In this document: in pieces, positions 15,178-22,549 of the stretch | Position numbering within the stretch: position 1 is the stretch's first letter | Layout of the letters: each line of letters begins with the position of its first letter | Assembly (NCBI GenBank): GCA_964552765.1 | Contig: CAZKIA010000004.1 | Coordinates: forward strand, 1-49,124 | DNA length: 49,124 nt | Direction of reading: 5' to 3' | Origin: JAPUDQ01 sp964552765 | GTDB taxonomy: Bacteria > Patescibacteriota > Saccharimonadia > Saccharimonadales > Saccharimonadaceae | Translations under genes and position numbers: made by a program | The notes under the pieces: model-generated | What the model was told of the DNA's origin: nothing | Databases searched by the model: none | Seen by the model: the letters and a program-made list of their open reading frames with translations, nothing else

Positions 15178-16544
15178 GACGACTCGATATCATCAGGCGT
15201 GCTGGGAGAAACTTGCGGCAGGCCAAGGGTCGTACATTTCTGACAAGTCTAGCAATTGGGGTTGGGTCATTTACGTTGGCATTGAGTCTGGCGGCTGGTC
15301 AAGGTGCGCGCGACTATGCCGATAATTTGCTGAAAAATAATATCGATCCGCAAGCGTTGTTTATCGTCAAAGACAAAAATATTACAAGCGCAGGCCCGAG
15401 TAGTACCATGCAGGAATACTCGACAGACCTGATGTCGAGCAGCGCTGCGACAGGGAGGGGCGTCACCATAAAGATGATGACGAGTGATGACGTAACGAAG
15501 CTTCAACAGCGAAGTGATATCGAGCAAGTTGTACCGATTTATCAATTGAGTGCAAAATATATCGTGTTTGAAGGGAATGATAAAAAATGGGTTGCGCCAC
15601 TGACATATTACGATGCATCAATAGTGAGCGATGTTGCTGCCGGCAGTTTGCCAAAACTTGGCGAGCAGATTAGGGACGATGAAGTACTTGTACCAAAAGA
15701 CTTCGTGGATACGCTCAAGATTGCACCGAAAGACCTCGTCGGTAAGAAGTTGACAATGACCGTTGCTCAGACAACTGCCGCTCCGACCCAAGACGAAATT
15801 ACCCAAGCCTTTTTAAATGGCGGAAACCAGGCCGTACAACAACTTTTGAAACCTCAGACGAAAGACTTCACTTTTATAGTGCGGGCAGTGTTAGCACCGT
15901 CTGCCATGGCACTGACATCTAATCCACGACTTCATGTGTCAACAAATATGGCACGTCAACTCAATGATTTTACTCATGCAGGCAGCGAAGATGGCAATAA
16001 ATTTTTTGGGGTGATTGCACTGGCTAAAAAGGACAACGATCCCGAGACAGTCAAGCTATCTATCCAGAATGATGACGGCTATGCGGTGCAGACAGCTAAA
16101 GATGCTCAAGGGACATTATTTACCTTTGTTAATATTCTCCAGGGTATCGTGGCAGGATTCGCCATGTTGGCGCTGATCGCAAGTGTATTCGGTATCATCA
16201 ATACCCAGTATATTTCGGTACTCGAGCGCACCAGTCAGATCGGCCTTATGAAAGCACTTGGCATGAGTCGACGCGATATTGCCAAGCTCTTTCGCTATGA
16301 GGCGGCGTGGATTGGATTCTTGGGTGGAATGCTAGGGGTATTGCTTGCGCTAGGGGTAGGGTATTTTGCAAATCCAGCGATTACAAAAGCGCTTGATCTC
16401 GGTAAAAACAGCCTGCTGATATTTGTTTGGTGGCAGCTCGTTATCCTTGTTGTAAGTCTGGTCATCGTGGCGATTGTGGCTGGCTGGTTTCCCGCCCGCA
16501 AAGCCGCGCGGCTTGATCCGATTGAGGCTTTACGTACTGAGTAG
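15174..16544 (+). CDS. ABC transporter permease (MacB/FtsX fold)
   Basis: 456 residues with the MacB layout: one N-terminal membrane helix (about 22-45), a large extracellular domain of about 280 residues (MacB_PCD-like), and three C-terminal helices (about 315-345, 375-400, 420-445) forming the FtsX domain, with TSQIGLMKALGMSRRDIAKL between them. The protein ends with RKAARLDPIEALRTE, a conserved ending in this family. It partners with the ATPase upstream. It could export a peptide or transmit force to an extracellular enzyme; nothing nearby identifies the substrate. Confidence 0.92.
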   Translation: MRRLDIIRRAGRNLRQAKGRTFLTSLAIGVGSFTLALSLAAGQGARDYADNLLKNNIDPQALFIVKDKNITSAGPSSTMQEYSTDLMSSSAATGRGVTIKMMTSDDVTKLQQRSDIEQVVPIYQLSAKYIVFEGNDKKWVAPLTYYDASIVSDVAAGSLPKLGEQIRDDEVLVPKDFVDTLKIAPKDLVGKKLTMTVAQTTAAPTQDEITQAFLNGGNQAVQQLLKPQTKDFTFIVRAVLAPSAMALTSNPRLHVSTNMARQLNDFTHAGSEDGNKFFGVIALAKKDNDPETVKLSIQNDDGYAVQTAKDAQGTLFTFVNILQGIVAGFAMLALIASVFGIINTQYISVLERTSQIGLMKALGMSRRDIAKLFRYEAAWIGFLGGMLGVLLALGVGYFANPAITKALDLGKNSLLIFVWWQLVILVVSLVIVAIVAGWFPARKAARLDPIEALRTE

Positions 16545-16557
16545 CTAGTCGAGGTGA

Positions 16558-16563
16558 TATAAT
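16558..16563 (+). promoter_or_regulatory. -10 box (TATAAT), leaderless
   Basis: A perfect TATAAT lies 9 bases before the ATG at 16573; no Shine-Dalgarno. Confidence 0.6.
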
Positions 16564-16572
16564 CGAAAAACT

Positions 16573-17610
16573 ATGAAAAATATTTCGCATGACACCACCC
16601 TCCGTCAAAATGGCTTGCCGCTTCTCGTTCCAATTCGTCGATGGCATCATGGACTGATCGAAAGAACAGCGCCGGTCTTTATCTATATGATCTTGGCTCA
16701 AATCTGTCTGATGGTAGCCATAGCAGTGTTATCAATGACGAGTATTATAAGTGATGATATACTCGGCCCTCTCGTACTTATGGCAGTAACAGCAGGGGTC
16801 ACGCTTCTACCATTTGCACTGATGCGTCTCATGCATCGTCGTGGCCAGTATCCTCGCATTATTTCATACGGAGCGGTGATTCTATTCGTGCTCGGATGGA
16901 TATTTGCTGATGGAGCGGCAACTCAGTTTGTGCCTAGTAGTGTCGTGACGCCACTTGTCTGTGTGGCGATTGTATTTGCTGCCACATGGGTCGGGCTTGG
17001 GGCAATTTTAGGCTGGATTTGGCGCTCGCTTCGTCATGAGTTTTCAGCTGTTGGGGCGGTGCTCGGGCGCACGCTACCAATCATGATCGGTACGGTTTTC
17101 TTCTCGTTTTTCGCCCCAGGTATATGGCAATTAACCGATACCTTTAAGCTTTCTACCTTTTTCTCGCTAACGGCTGTCGTGTTGCTGATTGCGCTTGTCT
17201 CGTCGCTTTCTGTTGCTCGCGGTGAATTGGCACAACAAAAAGAGATGGTAACGCTGAAATATCGGATGCGACGGTTTAATGTTTACCTCATGATTGTACT
17301 AACCCAATTAATGCAGGCGATGATCTTCTTCATGCTATTTGGTAGCGTATTGCTCATCATTGGGTGGATTGTGGTGCCAAATGAGCTACTGACTGTATGG
17401 CTGCGTCATTCACCGCAGACACTTATGTTGCCATTTCTAAAGATTGCGCTGCCATTTAGCCTTAACCACGTAGCGGCAGCAAGTTTTGTGACCACATTTG
17501 CCAGTGTCAGCTTCTTAGTGGGTGCAGCGACTGATGCACGATATCGTGAGCAATTGTTTGATCCTATCTTTAAGCGGCTTGGTGAGTTGACACGTACTAC
17601 AGAGCGCTAA
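16573..17610 (+). CDS. Hypothetical multi-pass membrane protein, 345 aa
   Basis: No family recognised. Hydrophobic helices occupy most of the protein: starting at about residue 36 (FIYMILAQICLMVAIAVLSM), then about 60-80, 95-115, 125-155, 175-195, 205-225, 245-275 and 295-320. A short basic N terminus of about 30 residues precedes the first. The loops hold no recognisable catalytic motif. It follows the ABC exporter but has its own leaderless promoter, so a functional link is only a possibility. Confidence 0.75.
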   Translation: MKNISHDTTLRQNGLPLLVPIRRWHHGLIERTAPVFIYMILAQICLMVAIAVLSMTSIISDDILGPLVLMAVTAGVTLLPFALMRLMHRRGQYPRIISYGAVILFVLGWIFADGAATQFVPSSVVTPLVCVAIVFAATWVGLGAILGWIWRSLRHEFSAVGAVLGRTLPIMIGTVFFSFFAPGIWQLTDTFKLSTFFSLTAVVLLIALVSSLSVARGELAQQKEMVTLKYRMRRFNVYLMIVLTQLMQAMIFFMLFGSVLLIIGWIVVPNELLTVWLRHSPQTLMLPFLKIALPFSLNHVAAASFVTTFASVSFLVGAATDARYREQLFDPIFKRLGELTRTTER

Positions 17611-17625
17611 GTATAGCCACCAGGA

Positions 17626-17653
17626 TTGCTTTTCGTATAATATATGATATAGT
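17626..17653 (+). promoter_or_regulatory. Promoter of the kinase-like gene, leaderless
   Basis: -35 TTGCTT (17626-17631) is 16 bases from TATAGT (17648-17653), which is 7 bases before the ATG. Confidence 0.45.
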
Positions 17654-17660
17654 AAAAATA

Positions 17661-18380
17661 ATGAGTTCATATCGTAGAAAATTGCAGGCGGCGCTGTATA
17701 GCGAAGCCTCACAGTCGACCGATGAAGAAGCATATGCGCGGCTTGGTGAATGGGCGTGGCAAAATCCTCGGGTATTATTTCGTATTGGACGCCTCGGCAT
17801 TCACTATACCGTCGGTGTTATGCCAAATATTGTCACTGAAGTGATGAATTTCCCTTATACGCGCCGCGGGATTGAAGTGGTCGGTGCGGGGGCGAATTCG
17901 ACGACTATCTATGATGAGTCGAGAGATGAGGTACAAAAAATTATCCGTGCATCTGAGGACGTATCTTCGCATGAGCGCGAGCAGTTAGCAGGAGAATTTA
18001 CAGAAAAAATTCTGCGTAATACCGATGTACATGGTGGTGTTATCGTGCCGACACGTGTCGCGATCGAGCCGCATCCGATTTCGCAAAACGACGTAATAAT
18101 ATTGCATCAAGAATTTTTAGCGCCCGATTTAGAGGCCCCAGACAACCTAGATGAGCAGCTGCGAACATTTGGCGAGAAGAGCCTGGACGAGCTATTGCCT
18201 GAAGAGCTACTACCCGATGTGGTAGACCCCGCCAATATGATCACTATCGACGGAGAAATCAAGCTCCTCGATACCGTATTGCTCGACAAGGAAAGCACCT
18301 ATCCTCGAGTATTTACTACCGCCGAAAAAATATTGCAGGCAATGGCGCATTCTGGTTCGCGTAGCCTCGTCCGCAAGTAG
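17661..18380 (+). CDS. Hypothetical protein with kinase-like motifs, 239 aa
   Basis: Soluble, with no signal peptide or membrane helix. No family is certain, but the order of motifs recalls a small protein-kinase or aminoglycoside-phosphotransferase-like fold. There is a Gly loop, GAGANSTTIYDE (residues 75-86), followed by a possible ATP-binding Lys93 (EVQKII). Near the end, D186 or D189 is followed by N192 and DG, then IKLLDT with D204, which matches the spacing of catalytic Asp, Asn and DFG-like Asp in such kinases. The usual catalytic His or Arg before the first Asp is missing, so it may be a degenerate kinase. It lies just upstream of serS, which has its own promoter. Confidence 0.65.
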   Translation: MSSYRRKLQAALYSEASQSTDEEAYARLGEWAWQNPRVLFRIGRLGIHYTVGVMPNIVTEVMNFPYTRRGIEVVGAGANSTTIYDESRDEVQKIIRASEDVSSHEREQLAGEFTEKILRNTDVHGGVIVPTRVAIEPHPISQNDVIILHQEFLAPDLEAPDNLDEQLRTFGEKSLDELLPEELLPDVVDPANMITIDGEIKLLDTVLLDKESTYPRVFTTAEKILQAMAHSGSRSLVRK

Positions 18381-18389
18381 TAAAAGTGA

Positions 18390-18395
18390 TACAAT
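18390..18395 (+). promoter_or_regulatory. -10 box (TACAAT) of serS, leaderless
   Basis: TACAAT lies 8 bases before the ATG at 18404 and overlaps the upstream in-frame codons from 18386, which argues against a start there. Confidence 0.55.
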
Positions 18396-18403
18396 ACCAG
18401 GGT

Positions 18404-19699
18404 ATGTTAGATATACGATTTATCCGTGACAATCCTGATCGTGTGCAGGAAGCATCTAGGCAAAAAGGCTATGATGTTGATATCAAGAAATTATTAGAGC
18501 TCGACGGCAACCGCCGCGAGCTCCAACAACGTGTTGATGAACTGCGCGAAAAGCGCAATCTCAATGCCAGCAAGATAAAGGGTGGCAAACCTGATCAATC
18601 TATCATCGACGAGGGCAAGCAGATTAAGATCGAGCTCGCCAAGCAAGAAGGCTATTTATCGTCAGCCGATACGGAGTTTATAGCACTACTAAAACTCGTG
18701 CCAAATATGCCGCATGACGACGTGCCTGTTGGTGCAAGCGAGGATGAGAATGTCGAGGTTAAGGTAGTTGGCGACAAGCCGCAGTTTGATTTTACGCCGA
18801 AAAACCACTACGAGATTGCTGAGGCCAAAGGCTGGCTGGACAAAGAACGCGCCGCAAAAGTAGCTGGTAGTCGCTTTGCCTATATCATGGGAGACCTCGT
18901 GCTTTTGCAGCAGGCGATTATCCAGTGGGTCATGAGCACCCTCACAAATGAGGGGAAACTAACAGAGATCATACAGGCAAATGGAGTGAAAACCTCATCG
19001 CGGCCATTTATCCCGGTACTACCGCCACTGATGATTCGCACCGAGCCATATGATCAAATGGATCGCCTCCAGCCCAGCGATGATCGCTACAAGATCGATG
19101 GAGAAGAATTGTGGCTGCAGGGTAGTGCTGAGCACGTGCTCGGTAGTATGCATGCTGGCGAGATATTTGAAGCTGAGCAGTTACCACTACGCTACCTGGG
19201 CTTTGCGACAAGTTTTCGTAAAGAAGCTGGCACCTATGGCAAAGATATGGAAGGGCTTATCCGCATGCACCAGTTTGATAAGCTCGAGATGGAGAGCTTT
19301 ACGACGGCCGAGGATAGCTACCAGGAGCATTTGTTTTTCATCGCTATCCAAGAGTATCTACTGCAGCAGCTGAAATTACCGTACCATGTCCTCATGAAGT
19401 GTACTGTTGATATCGGTAAGCCAAATGCCCGCGGTGTCGATATGGAAGTCTGGTTGCCAGGGCAGGGCAAATATCGCGAGACGCACACGGCTGACTACAT
19501 GACCGACTATCAGGCACGCCGGTTGCAGACTCGTGTTCGTACACCAGGCGGTATCGAGCTGATCCATACCAATGACGCGACAGCCTTTGCTCTAGGCCGT
19601 TGCATGGTGGCGATCATCGAAAACTACCAGACAGCAGATGGTGATGTACGGATCCCTGACGTATTGCAGCCGTATATGGCTGGCCGCCAGCACATCTAG
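18404..19699 (+). CDS. serS: Seryl-tRNA synthetase
   Basis: Class II synthetase charging tRNA-Ser. The start at 18404 gives the standard N terminus MLDIRFIRDNPDRVQEASRQ; an in-frame ATG at 18386 adds six residues not expected for the family. An N-terminal coiled-coil tRNA-binding arm spans about residues 30-105. The catalytic core includes the Ser-binding region with LQGSAEHVLGSMHAGE, motif 2 (ATSFRKEAGTYGKDMEGLIR, HQFDKLEME) and motif 3 (NDATAFALGRCMVAIIENYQ). Length 431 is normal. Confidence 0.95.
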   Translation: MLDIRFIRDNPDRVQEASRQKGYDVDIKKLLELDGNRRELQQRVDELREKRNLNASKIKGGKPDQSIIDEGKQIKIELAKQEGYLSSADTEFIALLKLVPNMPHDDVPVGASEDENVEVKVVGDKPQFDFTPKNHYEIAEAKGWLDKERAAKVAGSRFAYIMGDLVLLQQAIIQWVMSTLTNEGKLTEIIQANGVKTSSRPFIPVLPPLMIRTEPYDQMDRLQPSDDRYKIDGEELWLQGSAEHVLGSMHAGEIFEAEQLPLRYLGFATSFRKEAGTYGKDMEGLIRMHQFDKLEMESFTTAEDSYQEHLFFIAIQEYLLQQLKLPYHVLMKCTVDIGKPNARGVDMEVWLPGQGKYRETHTADYMTDYQARRLQTRVRTPGGIELIHTNDATAFALGRCMVAIIENYQTADGDVRIPDVLQPYMAGRQHI

Positions 19700-19714
19700 C
19701 ATCGTTATCAAAAC

Positions 19715-19744
19715 TTGCACCTCCCATAGCTCTCATGCTATAAT
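19715..19744 (+). promoter_or_regulatory. Promoter of the LRR surface protein
   Basis: -35 TTGCAC (19715-19720), 18-base spacer, -10 TATAAT (19739-19744). The promoter at 22466 has the same architecture, and both are followed by the same leader. Confidence 0.7.
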
Positions 19745-19748
19745 CCTA

Positions 19749-19788
19749 CCCAAACCACCAAGAGACAAACAGGGTTAAAACAAAAGGG
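19749..19788 (+). repeat. Shared 5' leader element, copy 1
   Basis: Forty bases from CCCAAACCACC to CAAAAGGG match 22499-22539 except for one missing T. It lies in the untranslated leader between the -10 box and the ATG. The end contains GGGAG, a possible ribosome binding site 10 bases from the start. The element is A-rich with little internal pairing. Confidence 0.85.
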
Positions 19789-19800
19789 AGTTACAGAATC

Positions 19801-21222
19801 ATGCGCAACACGTATTCATTCGTGCTACGTACACAGATGCTATTATCATCGAGACTGTTACCGGTATCATTATTTATTATCGCTCTTGCGATGAGCTGTG
19901 TCATCTCACTTTCATTTGCGTGGCAAACCCATGCTGTCACACCTCCAGACACCTGCTTTGCGTTTAGTGCAGGCACGATTACTGGCTACTACGACAATGA
20001 GGGTAATAACTCTGCTAATCCTGCCTGTCCTAAGGATGTCGATATCCCTGCAGCGATAGGAGGGGTAGGGGTGGTGAGTATTGGCAATCAAGCATTTCAG
20101 AGCAAGCAGCTGACGGCAGTTACGATTCCGAGTAGCGTTATCACTATAGGTTTCAATGCCTTTGTCTCCAACCAGCTCGCTACTATCACGATCCCTAATA
20201 GCGTGACAAGCATTGGAGGGAGTGCTTTTAATAGCAATCAACTTACCTCCGCTACACTTTCCAGTAGCCTGACAAGTATTAGCCCCTATACCTTTACAGG
20301 TAATAGATTAACTTCTATCACGATCCCGAGTAGCGTGACAAGCATTGGCGATAATGCCTTTGCGCTCAATCAACTCACTACTATTTCAATCCAAAATGGT
20401 GTGACAAGTATTGGCGCCAATGCTTTCATGGCTAACCGCCTTACGTCAGTCACGATACCTAACTCTGTCACTGACATACACCCCACTGCTTTTGGTTTGC
20501 AAAACCAGTGGGGAGGAGATGTCATGCAGGCTACCAATGGTGCTCCAAATATTTATAGTGGTGACCCTGCAGAATTTCAGCGCTTCTATGATAACATCTG
20601 GTATGTTCAAGCCTACACGGCCAATCCTTCTAACCCAAATAATCTTCATGATGGCGTGATGGACGAAAATTATCTATTCGGCGACGGCAATGCCAATGGA
20701 GCTAATGATTCTGTCGGCGGTCACCTCATTAATGCCACGCCAGCCATACTCAACTTTACCGATAGTAGCGGTACGGTACTTCAGCCCGCGGAAACATACA
20801 CGGGTATATTGACGGATGGCACGAAGCTTATTAACTACCTGGCGGCTCATGGGCCTGTTATTCCTACTGTCGCAGACCCATCGAGTGGCCCGACTCCCGC
20901 TGAACAAGCCGCTATCGATGCTGTGCTAGTTGCTTACTACCGTATCGGCGATACCTTCACCTACGTCGCACCTGTCATCAATGGTATTGCGCCAAAACCT
21001 GCCAGTTATAGCTTTGTGCTGGGGGCAACGGCGCCGCAAAATACGAAAGTCTTTACCTATGCCACGGCAGTAACCGCTCCTGCAAGTCCAGGAGGATTAG
21101 CAAATACTGGTCAGGATATCAGAGAAATAATAATTACGAGCGGAGTCGCAGTAATCTTTGGTGGAGCGATGATTATCCATCGCACTATGCACCCTCGTAA
21201 TAAAATAGGGGTAATATCGTGA
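19801..21222 (+). CDS. BspA-type leucine-rich-repeat surface protein with LAxTG signal
   Basis: 473 residues. A signal peptide (hydrophobic core about 18-42) leads into a short Cys-containing region, then about six and a half LRR_5/BspA repeats of 22 residues at about 92-236 (pattern TSIG.NAF..N.LTS.TIP.SV). A non-repeat region of about 190 residues follows. The C terminus carries LANTG, a hydrophobic helix (about 445-463) and a basic tail, forming a sortase-type sorting signal. BspA-like repeats occur in adhesins of oral and gut bacteria that bind fibronectin or other bacteria. For an epibiont this could be a host-contact protein (inference). It shares its promoter and leader with the surface gene at 22550. 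Confidence 0.88.
   Translation: MRNTYSFVLRTQMLLSSRLLPVSLFIIALAMSCVISLSFAWQTHAVTPPDTCFAFSAGTITGYYDNEGNNSANPACPKDVDIPAAIGGVGVVSIGNQAFQSKQLTAVTIPSSVITIGFNAFVSNQLATITIPNSVTSIGGSAFNSNQLTSATLSSSLTSISPYTFTGNRLTSITIPSSVTSIGDNAFALNQLTTISIQNGVTSIGANAFMANRLTSVTIPNSVTDIHPTAFGLQNQWGGDVMQATNGAPNIYSGDPAEFQRFYDNIWYVQAYTANPSNPNNLHDGVMDENYLFGDGNANGANDSVGGHLINATPAILNFTDSSGTVLQPAETYTGILTDGTKLINYLAAHGPVIPTVADPSSGPTPAEQAAIDAVLVAYYRIGDTFTYVAPVINGIAPKPASYSFVLGATAPQNTKVFTYATAVTAPASPGGLANTGQDIREIIITSGVAVIFGGAMIIHRTMHPRNKIGVIS
20074..20508 (+). repeat. 66-bp LRR-coding tandem repeats
   Basis: Codes for six 22-residue LRR units and part of a seventh. Some units are close at DNA level: ATCACGATCCC and AGCGTGACAAGCATTGG recur near 20190 and 20320. 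Such similarity would allow gain or loss of units by recombination. Confidence 0.8.
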
Positions 21223-21326
21223 ATTTATGCCACATTATCAGGCGATCCAACACAAATTTGTCTGGCAACGCATTGCACGTAGATAAGGATAATAACAAGT
21301 ATTAATGACATTACTGTAAACATAAC

Positions 21327-22457
21327 ATGGGCACACTGGCGCGTACTATAACAGCATACAGCTACCGGCATGTCATAAAGCCATTGCTGTTTTTGCGCCA
21401 TCCTGATGCTGTCCACACGGACATCGTCAGTGCTGGCAAGGTAGTGCAGTCTGCACCGGGTGTGAGGCGCTTGCCAGAAATGTGGCAGTACCAAAATAAG
21501 CCCATGCTACGGCAGGTTATCGCGGGCGTGGAGTTTCCTAACCCTATCGGACTAGCGGCGGGATTTGATAAAAATATTGAGCTTGCACCGCTACTAAAAT
21601 CAGTTGGCTTTGGATTTATGACAGGCGGATCAGTAACGGCACGGCCATGCTCGGGGAATAAAAAGCCATGGTTTCATCGTTTGCCGGCTGACAAGTCTCT
21701 TGTTGTGCACGCCGGATTACCCAATAAAGGCGTTGATACAGCGATACAGACTATTGCTCGTTATGACCGCAGGGTATTTGATAGTTTCCCTCTGATTGTG
21801 AGTGTTGCTAAAACAAATGACGAGCAATCAGCCGACGAAGAGGCGGCGATCGATGATTATTGCCACAGCTTGGAGCGGCTTGAAGCATCAGATAGTGCGG
21901 CACTATACGAAGTTAATATCTCGTGCCCAAATACTTTTGGCGGCGAGCCGTTTACGACACCTAAGAGGCTAGATAATTTATTAACACGTATTGATACGCT
22001 GCAACTATCGAAACTAGTAGTGATAAAAATGCCTATTGGGCTGGATTGGGATCGTACGTCGGCGCTGCTTGATGTGATTGTCAAACACCGCGTGATTGGC
22101 GTGACGATAGGTAATTTACTAAAAGATCGTACACGAGCATCGTTGACGCAACACGTGAGCGATCAGGTACTGGGTGGTTTGAGTGGTGTCCCAACTCGTG
22201 ATATTTCGACCGAATTGATACGCAAGACATATAAAAAATATGGTAACACGTTAATAATTATTGGTGTTGGCGGTGTTTTCTCGGCTGAAGATGCCTATGA
22301 AAAAATCCGCGCTGGTGCGAGCTTGGTAGAGCTTATCACCGGGATGATTTTTGAAGGCCCGCAGTTGATCGGGGAGATCAATTATGGCATCGAGCAACTA
22401 CTACGACGTGATGGGTACCGCTCGATCACAGCAGCCATAGGTAGCTGGGCGAAGTAA
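21327..22457 (+). CDS. pyrD: Dihydroorotate dehydrogenase, class 2-like
   Basis: Flavoenzyme oxidising dihydroorotate to orotate in pyrimidine synthesis. The N-terminal helical extension (about 1-60, HPDAVHTDIVSAGK) and FPNPIGLAAGFDKN match class 2, the membrane-associated quinone-dependent type, as does GNKKPWFHRLP. The catalytic motif reads NISCPNT with Cys200. Class 2 enzymes normally have Ser there and class 1 have Cys, so the active-site base is class 1-like in a class 2 frame. The phosphate-binding part of the barrel (IIGVGGVFSAEDAYEKIRAG, ITGMIFEGPQ) is intact. Length 376. It lies between the two surface-protein genes; no other pyrimidine gene is in the window. Confidence 0.9.
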   Translation: MGTLARTITAYSYRHVIKPLLFLRHPDAVHTDIVSAGKVVQSAPGVRRLPEMWQYQNKPMLRQVIAGVEFPNPIGLAAGFDKNIELAPLLKSVGFGFMTGGSVTARPCSGNKKPWFHRLPADKSLVVHAGLPNKGVDTAIQTIARYDRRVFDSFPLIVSVAKTNDEQSADEEAAIDDYCHSLERLEASDSAALYEVNISCPNTFGGEPFTTPKRLDNLLTRIDTLQLSKLVVIKMPIGLDWDRTSALLDVIVKHRVIGVTIGNLLKDRTRASLTQHVSDQVLGGLSGVPTRDISTELIRKTYKKYGNTLIIIGVGGVFSAEDAYEKIRAGASLVELITGMIFEGPQLIGEINYGIEQLLRRDGYRSITAAIGSWAK

Positions 22458-22465
22458 TATACCGT

Positions 22466-22495
22466 TTGCATAGTTGTTCATACGTATGCTATACT
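22466..22495 (+). promoter_or_regulatory. Promoter of the Asp-box surface protein
   Basis: -35 TTGCAT (22466-22471), 18-base spacer, -10 TATACT (22490-22495); nearly the same as the promoter at 19715. Confidence 0.7.
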
Positions 22496-22498
22496 CTC

Positions 22499-22539
22499 CC
22501 CAAACCACCAAGAGACAAACAGGGTTTAAAACAAAAGGG
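22499..22539 (+). repeat. Shared 5' leader element, copy 2
   Basis: Forty-one bases match 19749-19788 with a single extra T. It lies between the -10 box and the ATG at 22550. It shows that the longer frame opening at 22466 is untranslated leader and promoter. Confidence 0.85.
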
Positions 22540-22549
22540 TTACAAGCTT

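Noticed and set aside
20074..20508. CRISPR-like array
   Set aside because: The regular repeats are LRR codons in one open frame with no unique spacers.
22466..22549. N-terminal extension of the Asp-box protein from ATG 22466
   Set aside because: It covers the promoter and shared leader, and the signal peptide begins at 22550.
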